A stretch of DNA of 8,570 bases from Paludibacter sp. (GTDB taxonomy: Bacteria; Bacteroidota; Bacteroidia; Bacteroidales; Paludibacteraceae). Where the stretch lies: NCBI GenBank assembly GCA_024709185.1, contig JANJXE010000311.1:1-8570 (forward strand). The letters run 5' to 3'. Under the pieces are notes generated by a model, which did no database searches, had not been told where the DNA came from, and saw only the letters and a program-made list of their open reading frames with translations. Shown here piece by piece: positions 1 to 5,724 of the stretch (within the stretch, counting starts at the first letter, position 1; each line of letters opens with the position of its first letter). The translations under genes were made by a program, and so were the position numbers.

Positions 1-882
1 AATATCAAGGATTTGGGAGTTTCAGTCACCGGAAAAGCATTGTTCCCTAAATTCCCCGAAATGATGCGTTTCACACCGGACATCATCGAGGAAAAACTTA
101 TTCCCGACGGTCCAAAAAGAACGATGATTGAAGGAATTCCGTTCCGGTTACCGGTAAGTTGTGCCGGATGTTCTCACCTTTTCATCTCTCAGGTGCTGAA
201 GAAAAATAAAATTAAAGCGGCTGCCGATGTTACCTGTGGATTAATTGGCTGCTTTCCACACATGGAATCGTATTCGCTGCAAAAGTGCATGGGTTCGAGT
301 ATTGCGCTGGCGCATGGGTACAATGTGGCAACCGACCACAAGGAAAATTTTGTAGCCATGATTGGCGATGGTGGATTTTGGGCAACAGGAATCAACGGTT
401 TGATGAACCTGATTTTTAACGACAGTCAGTCAACCACGATTATTGTTGACAATAGTTGTTTGGCGATGACCGGTGGACAGCATATTGCTTCGAGCGATTT
501 CGGGTTTAACTACAAGCCCGAAAACAAACTGGAAATAGCCAGGGTTTGCGAAGCCATCGGTGTGAAAGATATTGTTACGGTAGATGCCTACGAATATGAA
601 AACCTGGAAAAAGCCATTCTGAACGCAGTGAATTCGGGTACCAATTCGGTTGTAATTGTCAAAAAACCCTGTGTAACGAGGTTTAAATTACCCAAAGAAA
701 GTCCCTATCACATCGATCAGGAACTATGTACCCAATGCCGCAAATGCATCAATATCGGATGTTTAGCCATTGAGAGCAAAAAAGGCCCGGATGGATCGGT
801 TGAAATCGTTATCAACGAAGATCTTTGTGTGGGTTGTGGGTTATGTTCTACCGTTTGTAAGTTTTACGCAATATTATCGTAA
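1..882 (+). CDS. iorA: Indolepyruvate/arylpyruvate ferredoxin oxidoreductase, alpha subunit (3' part of gene)
   Basis: The frame is open from the first base, so the start and the N-terminal half lie upstream; the TTG at 13 is an internal leucine codon. The visible 293 codons cover the C-terminal thiamine-diphosphate domain and a ferredoxin-like tail. The ThDP signature is GDG (364-372), followed about 28 residues later by DNS (448-456) and then AMTGGQ, which matches IorA-type enzymes. The tail has two [4Fe-4S] cysteine sets: CxxCxxCxxxxC (codons 727-762) and CxxCxxCxxxC (codons 826-858). The family (known) oxidatively decarboxylates arylpyruvates to aryl-CoA with ferredoxin as acceptor; in anaerobes it can run in reverse to make aromatic amino acids from arylacetates. 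It pairs with iorB just downstream. Oddity: the segment that usually reads CPGCPHR is CAGCSHL here, so the exact substrate is uncertain. The family assignment is firm; 'indolepyruvate' is inferred. Confidence 0.88.
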   Translation, partial: NIKDLGVSVTGKALFPKFPEMMRFTPDIIEEKLIPDGPKRTMIEGIPFRLPVSCAGCSHLFISQVLKKNKIKAAADVTCGLIGCFPHMESYSLQKCMGSSIALAHGYNVATDHKENFVAMIGDGGFWATGINGLMNLIFNDSQSTTIIVDNSCLAMTGGQHIASSDFGFNYKPENKLEIARVCEAIGVKDIVTVDAYEYENLEKAILNAVNSGTNSVVIVKKPCVTRFKLPKESPYHIDQELCTQCRKCINIGCLAIESKKGPDGSVEIVINEDLCVGCGLCSTVCKFYAILS

Positions 883-885
883 AAA

Positions 886-1485
886 ATGCAGGACACAGGA
901 AAAAATTTAATTATAGCTGGTGTGGGAGGACAGGGAATTCTTCTTTTCAGCAACCTCTTGAGCAAGTATTATATAAAACTTGGTTATGAGTTAAAAATTT
1001 CGGATGTAATCGGACTGGGTCAACGCGGCGGAGGGGTCGAAAGTCATTTCCGATATTCCACCCAACCGGTACTATCGCCATTTATCAAAGCTGGCGATGT
1101 GGATTACCTTTTATCGTTCGAACAAACCGAAACCTTACGGTACTTGCATTGCCTGAAGGAAGATGGTATTGTATTTTCGAGCACTTTTGAGTTATCTACC
1201 TCCAGTGTTAACACCCGTCTGGAAAAAGACATGCCCGAATCAAAAACAGAGCTGATTAAGAAATCGGGGAAAAAGTCGTTTATTATTGATCCTGAAGAAA
1301 ATAAAAGTGCAGATTTCGATATCAGTAAGATGATGAATATCGTAATGCTGGCAATTTATGCTGAATACAGGGGGTATTCGCACGAAGAAATGAAGCAGAT
1401 TGTAAAAGAAAGTGTTCCGGAAAAATTTGTGGAGGGCAATTTGAAAGCCTACGAAAAGGGAATTTCGATTGCCAAAAGTCTGTAG
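886..1485 (+). CDS. iorB: Indolepyruvate/arylpyruvate ferredoxin oxidoreductase, beta subunit
   Basis: This 199-residue protein has the usual IorB length and belongs to the pyruvate ferredoxin oxidoreductase gamma-domain family. Visible marks are a glycine-rich GVGGQG near residues 12-17, GQRGGG at 45-50 (the family's QRGG segment) and the SFEQTETLRYL stretch at 77-87 that corresponds to the conserved 'FEplEalRyl' region. It should form the cytosolic heterodimer or heterotetramer with the IorA subunit; the cofactor-binding ThDP and Fe-S parts are all in IorA. The ATG lies 3 nt after the iorA stop with no separate ribosome-binding site, implying one transcript and coupled translation. Oddity: the region that commonly reads ExHGMxQRGG is DVIGLGQRGG here, matching the divergence seen in IorA, so the pair may prefer a different 2-oxoacid. 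Confidence 0.87.
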   Translation: MQDTGKNLIIAGVGGQGILLFSNLLSKYYIKLGYELKISDVIGLGQRGGGVESHFRYSTQPVLSPFIKAGDVDYLLSFEQTETLRYLHCLKEDGIVFSSTFELSTSSVNTRLEKDMPESKTELIKKSGKKSFIIDPEENKSADFDISKMMNIVMLAIYAEYRGYSHEEMKQIVKESVPEKFVEGNLKAYEKGISIAKSL

Positions 1486-1594
1486 CAGATTCACTCCAAC
1501 CATAAGCTACTGAATGCGAAACGGAGCTGAAAACCGCCCAGGGTCTTTAGTGGGTTCACATCAAAACTAATTGTTAAGCTGAAATTAAAACGCC

Positions 1595-2500
1595 ATGAAA
1601 TTGCCCGATCGTATCGTATTATTGGATAGTTTAGGTGATATAAAAACCGACAACACATTTCCGATACTTGTTTGCGGATCGCATTGTGGCGACGATGGCA
1701 CATTTGCCCGGAAGTTAAAAAGCTGCAATGTAAAAGCGGTTTTCCTCAACAATGCAGGGATAGGAAAAAATCAGGCAGGCATCAGGGGGCTGATACATTA
1801 CGAAGCCGAGGGTATTCTGGCCTGTGCTGTCGATCATAACAGTGCTGAAATTGGTGTCGCCAGTGACAGCCTGGAGTGTGGCATTATTAGCCATATCAAC
1901 AGGCTTGCTGAAGTTGCCGGCATCCGGATTGGAGATACTGTAATAGATGCCGTTGCCAGAATAAACCATGCCACCGATTGCTCATCTTTGGAGCTGCTTT
2001 CAAAGAATTTGGAACAGCATACAAGGAGTTCGGAACAGCATTCCATGGATTTAGAACAGCATTCCATGAGTTCGAAATCTCAACAACCTGAAAATCAGCA
2101 AAACAAAATTGACCATAAAAAACAAACCCAACTACAAATCGATGGTAAAACCATCACCGTAACCGACAGCATCACCTTTTTAAACGAAACCAATGCAGGC
2201 GACATCGTTGTATGTGGGTCGCACGGAGGTGTAAGTGCCGGCGAATATGCACTGAAACACCGTATTAAAGCGGTGTTTTTCAATGATGCAGGAATTGGTA
2301 AAAACAATGCAGGAACAAAAAGTCTTGAAACACTGAGTAATGCCGGAATCCCTGCCTGTACGGTCGACTGCATGAGTGCCGAAATTTTCAACGGACTTGA
2401 TATGTTTGAAAATGGCATTATATCGGTTTGCAATCAATTAGCAACGACCTGTGGTATCAAAGAAACCATGACGGCAAAAGAAGCCATTCAAAAGATTTAA
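1595..2500 (+). CDS. Uncharacterised protein with a tandemly duplicated alpha/beta domain (iorAB neighbour)
   Basis: I do not recognise a named function. The 301-residue protein consists of two homologous domains, about residues 24-122 and 204-300, joined by a polar Gln/Ser/His/Lys-rich linker (about 123-203). Both copies share the order VCGSH, KAVF, N-x-AGIGK-N-x-AG, SAEI and GIIS-x-x-N; by hand count residues 47-110 and 225-288 are identical at 35 of 64 positions. Predicted strand and glycine-turn spacing suggests a Rossmann-like fold (inference). No signal peptide or membrane segment is seen, so it is probably cytosolic. Invariant Ser-His, Asn and Ser-Ala-Glu residues look like a ligand-binding or catalytic set. 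The ATG follows an AT-rich leader 109 nt after iorB, with no clear promoter or terminator between, so read-through from iorAB is plausible. I have a vague recollection of single-domain relatives annotated as hypothetical proteins; this needs a profile search. Confidence 0.85.
   Translation: MKLPDRIVLLDSLGDIKTDNTFPILVCGSHCGDDGTFARKLKSCNVKAVFLNNAGIGKNQAGIRGLIHYEAEGILACAVDHNSAEIGVASDSLECGIISHINRLAEVAGIRIGDTVIDAVARINHATDCSSLELLSKNLEQHTRSSEQHSMDLEQHSMSSKSQQPENQQNKIDHKKQTQLQIDGKTITVTDSITFLNETNAGDIVVCGSHGGVSAGEYALKHRIKAVFFNDAGIGKNNAGTKSLETLSNAGIPACTVDCMSAEIFNGLDMFENGIISVCNQLATTCGIKETMTAKEAIQKI
2009..2071 (+). repeat. Three 21-bp tandem repeats within the linker of the duplicated-domain gene
   Basis: Three head-to-tail 21-bp units (2009-2029, 2030-2050, 2051-2071) share the core GAACAGCAT and encode LEQHTRS, SEQHSMD and LEQHSMS (residues 139-159). 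The second and third units are nearly identical in DNA (ATTCCATG also shared), while the first has drifted. The unit is a multiple of three, so copy-number change would lengthen or shorten the interdomain linker without a frameshift. Confidence 0.85.
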
Positions 2501-2543
2501 TTTTTTCGCAGATTTTCCATCCTTAAACAATTTCGACTTCAAT

Positions 2544-2576
2544 TTAGTCAGTTTTTCGAAGATAATCCTATCTTTG
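2544..2576 (+). promoter_or_regulatory. Bacteroidota-type promoter for the acetyltransferase-oxidoreductase unit
   Basis: A perfect -7 box TAnnTTTG (TATCTTTG, 2569-2576) is preceded 21 bp upstream by TTAG (2544-2547), a one-mismatch match to the -33 TTTG box. The expected start of transcription is near 2580, giving a leader of about 65-70 nt to the ATG at 2647. The box overlaps a 14-bp near-perfect palindrome CTTTGC-AC-GCAAAG (2572-2585). The -7 match is strong and the -33 match modest. Confidence 0.65.
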
Positions 2577-2646
2577 CACGCAAAGTTTATCCTGCCCTGC
2601 GATAGGTTTAGCTTTGTTAATCGGAATAATTAACTAATTGGGTTTA

Positions 2647-3093
2647 ATGATGCGAATAGAAAAAGTAACCAGTAATAAAAAGCAGTTCCTTGATTTGTTG
2701 TTGATGGCAGATGAGCAAGAGGAAATGATTGATAAATATTTACCGGATGGAGACTTATTTGCTTTATACGACGACGACCTGAAAAGCGTTTGCGTTGTTG
2801 TGCCTGTAAACAGCGAAACCTGCGAGTTGAAGAATATTGCCACATACCAGCAATACCAGGGCAAAGGATATGGCAAAGCATTGATTCAATTTATTTCAAA
2901 CTACTATAAAAACGACTTCAAAACAATGGTTGTCGGAACTGGTGACATACCTTCAATATTGTCATTTTATGAAAACTGTGGATTTGAAAATTCTCACCGG
3001 GTAAAAAATTTTTTTACTGACAATTACGACCACCTCATGTTTGAGGATGGGATACAACTTGTGGACATGGTTTATCTTAAAAAAACAATGTAA
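2647..3093 (+). CDS. GNAT-family N-acetyltransferase (YvbK-like)
   Basis: This protein of about 148 residues has the GNAT fold signature: a beta-strand ending in ELKNIAT, followed by the acetyl-CoA pyrophosphate loop [11 protein letters not shown] (Q-x-x-G-x-G/A type), then a conserved block reading [18 protein letters not shown] and a C-terminal [23 protein letters not shown]. The last two blocks resemble the Bacillus YvbK subgroup, whose acceptor substrate is not known to me. It should acetylate a small amine or a protein amino group using acetyl-CoA in the cytosol. Two adjacent ATGs (2647 and 2650) are candidate starts; an in-frame TTG at 2638 is less likely. It is the first gene after the promoter near 2569 and precedes the oxidoreductase by 14 nt, so the two are probably co-transcribed. 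The family is sure, the substrate unknown. Confidence 0.86.
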   Translation: MMRIEKVTSNKKQFLDLLLMADEQEEMIDKYLPDGDLFALYDDDLKSVCVVVPVNSETCELKNIATYQQYQGKGYGKALIQFISNYYKNDFKTMVVGTGDIPSILSFYENCGFENSHRVKNFFTDNYDHLMFEDGIQLVDMVYLKKTM

Positions 3094-3107
3094 ATGCGGG
3101 TTTCAAG

Positions 3108-4055
3108 ATGAAAGCAGTGATATTTGACAAAAAGAGCAGTTCGGAGAAATTAAGCTACTGTGATGTAGAAAAACCGGCTCCGGCTGAAAACGAACTTTTA
3201 GTCCAGGTATACGCAGCATCCATCAATGCCGCCGACTATCGCATGCTCCAACTGGGCTTTCCACCAAAAAATAAAATATTCGGAGCCGATGTGGCTGGTA
3301 TTGTTGAATCTGTAGGTAAGAATGTAAAAGACTTCAAACCCGGTGATAGTGTCATCGGCGAACTGTCGGATGCTGGATTTGGCGGATTCGCTGAATATGT
3401 ATGTGCATCCGAAAAGGCTTTCGTACACAAACCAGAAGAGCTTTCATTTAAACATGCCGCAGCCTTACCCCTTGCAGCAACAACCGCCTTACAGGCACTA
3501 CGCAATAAAGGCAACATCGCGCAAGGTTCGCAGGTATTAATTATCGGCAGCAGTGGTGGTGTTGGAAGCTATGCAGTTCAAATCGCAAAATATTATGGTG
3601 CGATGGTGACCGGAATGTGCAGTGCGAAAAATGAAGAACAAACCCGTTTGATGGGCGCCGACCAGGTGATTGATTATAACAAAGTAAAACTATCCCAAAT
3701 CGACGGCAACTATGATCTGATAGTAGGTATTAACGGAAGCTATTCCCTGCGTACCTGTAAAAAGCTTTTAAAACCCAATAGAAACTATATAATGGTGGGC
3801 GGTACATTTAGCCATATTTTCAAGACGATTGTGGTTGGCTGGATGTTGTCTTTCGGTTCGAAAAAAATTGTTTCTATTACAGCAAAATCGAATATCGACG
3901 ACCTGAAATTCATTGTACAACTAGCATCAGAAGGAAAAATAAAACCAGCGATTGATCGAAGTTTCAGTCTCAGTGATACCGCTGAAGCGTTTCAATACAT
4001 CAGAGAAAAACATGCAAAAGGAAAAGTAATAATTAAAATAATTAATGAGCTATGA
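3108..4055 (+). CDS. Zinc-free MDR-family NAD(P)H-dependent oxidoreductase (quinone oxidoreductase-like)
   Basis: This 315-residue protein belongs to the medium-chain dehydrogenase/reductase superfamily. The N-terminal GroES-like domain (about 1-115) shows SINAADYRML and FGADVAGIVESVG...F.PGDSV (58-82), and the Rossmann domain carries GSSGGVG at 147-153 followed by VQIAKYYGA. The cysteine/histidine zinc ligands of alcohol dehydrogenases are absent (the usual catalytic-Cys region reads INAADYR), which places it with the zinc-independent quinone oxidoreductase / enoyl reductase-like branch. Such enzymes reduce quinones, enones or reactive aldehydes with NAD(P)H; the actual substrate here is unknown. 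The ATG is 14 nt after the acetyltransferase stop. Its stop codon lies within an ATGA that also opens a 31-codon reading frame. Length is typical of the family and the gene appears intact. Confidence 0.88.
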   Translation: MKAVIFDKKSSSEKLSYCDVEKPAPAENELLVQVYAASINAADYRMLQLGFPPKNKIFGADVAGIVESVGKNVKDFKPGDSVIGELSDAGFGGFAEYVCASEKAFVHKPEELSFKHAAALPLAATTALQALRNKGNIAQGSQVLIIGSSGGVGSYAVQIAKYYGAMVTGMCSAKNEEQTRLMGADQVIDYNKVKLSQIDGNYDLIVGINGSYSLRTCKKLLKPNRNYIMVGGTFSHIFKTIVVGWMLSFGSKKIVSITAKSNIDDLKFIVQLASEGKIKPAIDRSFSLSDTAEAFQYIREKHAKGKVIIKIINEL

Positions 4056-4147
4056 AACGAGCATGTAAACACTTCACATCCAAGATGATGATAATGTTGG
4101 CATGTGAGTTCCATACGACCTTTGAAAAACAAATTTTTAACGTATGA
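4052..4147 (+). CDS. Possible 31-residue small protein coupled to both neighbours
   Basis: A short frame starts at the ATG (4052-4054) that overlaps the oxidoreductase stop as ATGA, and stops at the TGA (4145-4147) that overlaps the methyltransferase ATG, again as ATGA. It therefore fills the 88-nt gap exactly. The predicted peptide begins MKRACKHFTSK, has a short apolar stretch MMIMLACEF, and ends in KQIFNV; it has two cysteines and no recognisable domain. The double overlap is typical of translational coupling, but a chance open frame is quite possible at this length. I do not assign a function. Confidence 0.3.
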   Translation: MKRACKHFTSKMMIMLACEFHTTFEKQIFNV

Positions 4148-4908
4148 AAAAACAGTGGTACGAGACCTTATTCGAAAATTACGGAGAAAAATACGACAAT
4201 GAATGTTTTGCACAGGGAACCATGGGCGAGTGTGATTTCATTGAAAAAGAAATCAATTTCAATAAATCACTGAATATCATCGATATCGGATGTGGTACAG
4301 GTCGCCATTCCATTGAATTATCGCGGAGAGGCTATTCGATTACCGGCATTGATTTGTCGGCGTCATTACTCGAAAAAGCAAGAGAAAAAGCAGAGCAAAA
4401 CGGTTTGCAAATTGAATTCTCTCAACACGATGCGCGCAATTTACCTTTCGTCAACCAGTTTGATGTTGCAATAATGATGTGTGAAGGCGGTTTTCCATTA
4501 ATGGAAACCGATGAGATGAATTACGAGATTCTCAGAAATGTTTCAAAATCGCTGAAGGATAATGCAAAATTTATCTTCACTACCCTCAATGGTTTATTTC
4601 CGGTATTCAATTCAATAGAGGAATTTTGTGCATCGAACACCGATGATGGGAATGCCACCTATCATAACAATAATTTTGATGTAATGACTTTCAGAGACTA
4701 CAATATAACCAAAGTGGTGGATGATAACGGAGAAGAAAAAGAACTGGAATGTAACGAAAGGTATTACATCCCCTCTGAGATTACCTGGTTATTAAAAACG
4801 CTTGGCTTCACCAAAATTGAAATTTTCGGAGCAAAGCTTGGAGCATTTTCACGCGAAGATAAATTAACGACGGGAGATTTTGAGATGTTGGTGGTGGCGG
4901 AGAGGTAG
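4144..4908 (+). CDS. Class I SAM-dependent methyltransferase
   Basis: This 254-residue protein has the seven-strand methyltransferase core. Motif I is DIGCGTG at residues 47-53, the acidic end of strand 2 is in GIDLSASLLEKA (about 65-76), and a motif II/III-like HDARNLPF precedes QFDVAIMM, followed by a long helix and FIFTTLN. Residues about 1-42 (WYETLFENYGEKYDNECF...) form the N-terminal helix that caps the SAM pocket in small-molecule methyltransferases of this group. The C-terminal part (about 155-254) holds the acceptor-binding insertion, which I cannot match to a specific substrate. The gene lies on the same strand as the preceding oxidoreductase, with a possible coupled small ORF between, so it is likely in the same transcript. 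A weak -7-like box (GACCTTTG, 4117-4124) is not convincing as a separate promoter. Confidence 0.85.
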   Translation: MKKQWYETLFENYGEKYDNECFAQGTMGECDFIEKEINFNKSLNIIDIGCGTGRHSIELSRRGYSITGIDLSASLLEKAREKAEQNGLQIEFSQHDARNLPFVNQFDVAIMMCEGGFPLMETDEMNYEILRNVSKSLKDNAKFIFTTLNGLFPVFNSIEEFCASNTDDGNATYHNNNFDVMTFRDYNITKVVDDNGEEKELECNERYYIPSEITWLLKTLGFTKIEIFGAKLGAFSREDKLTTGDFEMLVVAER

Positions 4909-4914
4909 AAATGT

Positions 4915-4943
4915 TGATTGTGCAACGGAGCGTTGCATAATTA
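4915..4943 (+). other. Strong intergenic RNA hairpin, possible terminator or small dispersed repeat
   Basis: A 13-pair stem (4915-4927 with 4931-4943) closes on a GAG triloop; the inner part is TGCAACG-GAG-CGTTGCA. Eleven pairs are Watson-Crick and two are G-U wobbles when read as + strand RNA; on the opposite strand these two would be C-A mismatches, which points to function in the sense transcript. It begins 6 nt after the methyltransferase stop, where a terminator would be expected, but no T-tract follows. It may equally be a REP-like dispersed repeat or an mRNA 3'-end stabiliser. Confidence 0.5.
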
Positions 4944-5017
4944 TCGTGATACAACTATCTGCCAAGTTTTTTGATTTTAAACGATTTAAATGCTTTAAGA
5001 AAAACAGAAGTTGAAAT

Positions 5018-5596
5018 ATGACTAACAATTCCGACACATCACAGCAAGTTACTTTTTTTGCTACCCAAGAAGATTTCAGAGCCTGGCTTGAGCTGAATCA
5101 CGAAACTGCTAATGAACTGATAGTTGGCTTTTACAAAGTAAAAAGCGGAAAACCATCGATGACCTGGTCGCAATCGGTGGATCAGGCATTGTGTTTTGGC
5201 TGGATCGACAGCATCCGCAAAACCATCGACAGCGAGAGTTATAGTATTCGGTTTACTCCACGCCGCAGCAACAGCATATGGAGCCAAATCAACATCGACA
5301 AAATTGAAGAACTTACCAAAGCCGGGCTTATGAAACCTGCAGGAATAAAAGCTTTTAACTTGAAGAAAGAAAACAATTCGCGCATTTATTCCTACGAAAA
5401 TGACGCGTTGATTGCTGGTTCTGCTTTTGAAATTCAGTTGAAATCTAACCCGGCGGCATGGGATTTTTTTTTGAAACAGGCTCCATCGTACAGAAAGGCA
5501 GTTATCCATTGGATTATGAGCGCAAAACAAGAGGCAACCAGGATACAACGTCTTGACAAACTACTTCAAGCCTGCAGCATACAAAAGAAACTTTAA
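5018..5596 (+). CDS. YdeI/OmdA-family protein (bacteriocin-protection family)
   Basis: The 192-residue protein matches the YdeI/OmpD-associated family. Near the N-terminus it shows FRAWLELNHETANELIVGFYK followed by MTWSQSVDQALCFGWIDS, the family's most characteristic block, then FTPRRSNSIWSQINIDKIEELTKAGLM. The C-terminal OmdA helix region reads PSYRKAVIHWIMSAKQEATR, with the typical 'I-sAKk-eTR-kRi' pattern. Members have been linked to envelope stress or bacteriocin/peptide tolerance in some enterobacteria, but the biochemical activity is unknown and no signal peptide is present here, so the protein is probably cytosolic. The ATG at 5018 follows an AT-rich leader with only a weak purine-rich AGAAG upstream. 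The gene is separated from the methyltransferase by a hairpin and 109 nt and is likely its own transcript or the tail of that operon. Confidence 0.85.
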   Translation: MTNNSDTSQQVTFFATQEDFRAWLELNHETANELIVGFYKVKSGKPSMTWSQSVDQALCFGWIDSIRKTIDSESYSIRFTPRRSNSIWSQINIDKIEELTKAGLMKPAGIKAFNLKKENNSRIYSYENDALIAGSAFEIQLKSNPAAWDFFLKQAPSYRKAVIHWIMSAKQEATRIQRLDKLLQACSIQKKL

Positions 5597-5653
5597 TCCA
5601 TTGTTTAGCCCGTTAACAAGGGGTCAGTTTGAATTCTCGCATAATCCGGTGAT

Positions 5654-5667
5654 TTGATAAATATCGA
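5654..5667. promoter_or_regulatory. Possible FNR-like site upstream of the Crp/Fnr gene
   Basis: TTGAT-AAAT-ATCGA differs at one position from the E. coli FNR consensus TTGAT-N4-ATCAA. Its centre lies 25 bp upstream of the centre of the strong palindrome at 5677-5694, about 50 bp before the predicted transcription start. In AT-rich DNA such a match can arise by chance, so this is only a candidate. Confidence 0.25.
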
Positions 5668-5675
5668 ACTGCCAT

Positions 5676-5706
5676 TTTGTGATTTAAATCACAATGCATA
5701 TATTTG
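5676..5706 (+). promoter_or_regulatory. Bacteroidota-type promoter of the Crp/Fnr-tcdA operon
   Basis: A perfect -33 box TTTG (5676-5679) and a perfect -7 box TAnnTTTG (TATATTTG, 5699-5706) are separated by 19 bp, matching the phylum's consensus spacing. Transcription should begin near 5710, leaving a leader of about 15 nt to the ATG at 5725. The TTG at 5704 is part of the -7 box and therefore cannot be the translation start. The space between the boxes is almost wholly occupied by a perfect palindrome. Confidence 0.8.
5677..5694. promoter_or_regulatory. Perfect 18-bp CRP-type operator within the promoter
   Basis: TTGTGATTTAAATCACAA is a perfect palindrome and contains an exact TGTGA-N6-TCACA core, the classic Crp/Fnr-superfamily site. 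It overlaps the -33 TTTG and fills most of the spacer up to the -7 box; its centre is near -24 relative to the predicted start. A protein bound here would compete with the sigma factor, so autorepression is the simplest reading. The downstream regulator has the recognition-helix residues expected to bind GTGA half-sites. Confidence 0.8.
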
Positions 5707-5724
5707 CAGAAAATATTACAACGA

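Noticed and set aside
13..15. TTG at 13 as the start of iorA
   Set aside because: The frame is open to base 1 and the N-terminal half of the enzyme is missing; this is an internal leucine codon.
1486..1594. Possible promoter or terminator between iorB and the duplicated-domain gene
   Set aside because: I found no TAnnTTTG box and only a weak CCCA/TGGG stem with a 10-nt loop, not enough to call either.
2095..2433. Minus-strand open frames opposite the duplicated-domain gene, including one of 112 codons
   Set aside because: They lie fully antisense to a gene with clear domain conservation between its two halves, and the translations show no recognisable domain.
2638..2646. In-frame TTG as the start of the acetyltransferase
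   Set aside because: Two ATGs follow within four codons, and the extra residues add nothing that resembles the family's N-terminus.
4117..4124. GACCTTTG as a -7 promoter box for the methyltransferase
   Set aside because: The conserved T of the TA pair is missing and no TTTG lies at the right distance upstream.
4970..4997. TTTG (4970-4973) plus a later TTTA as a promoter for the YdeI-family gene
   Set aside because: The downstream box mismatches TAnnTTTG at three of six defined positions; AT-richness explains the resemblance.
5039..5548. 169-codon minus-strand open frame opposite the YdeI-family gene
   Set aside because: It is a shadow of a gene with recognisable family motifs, and its translation has no recognisable pattern.
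5704..5724. In-frame TTG as the start of the Crp/Fnr gene (232 residues)
   Set aside because: The TTG is the end of the -7 promoter box TATATTTG, upstream of the expected transcription start; the ATG at 5725 fits better.
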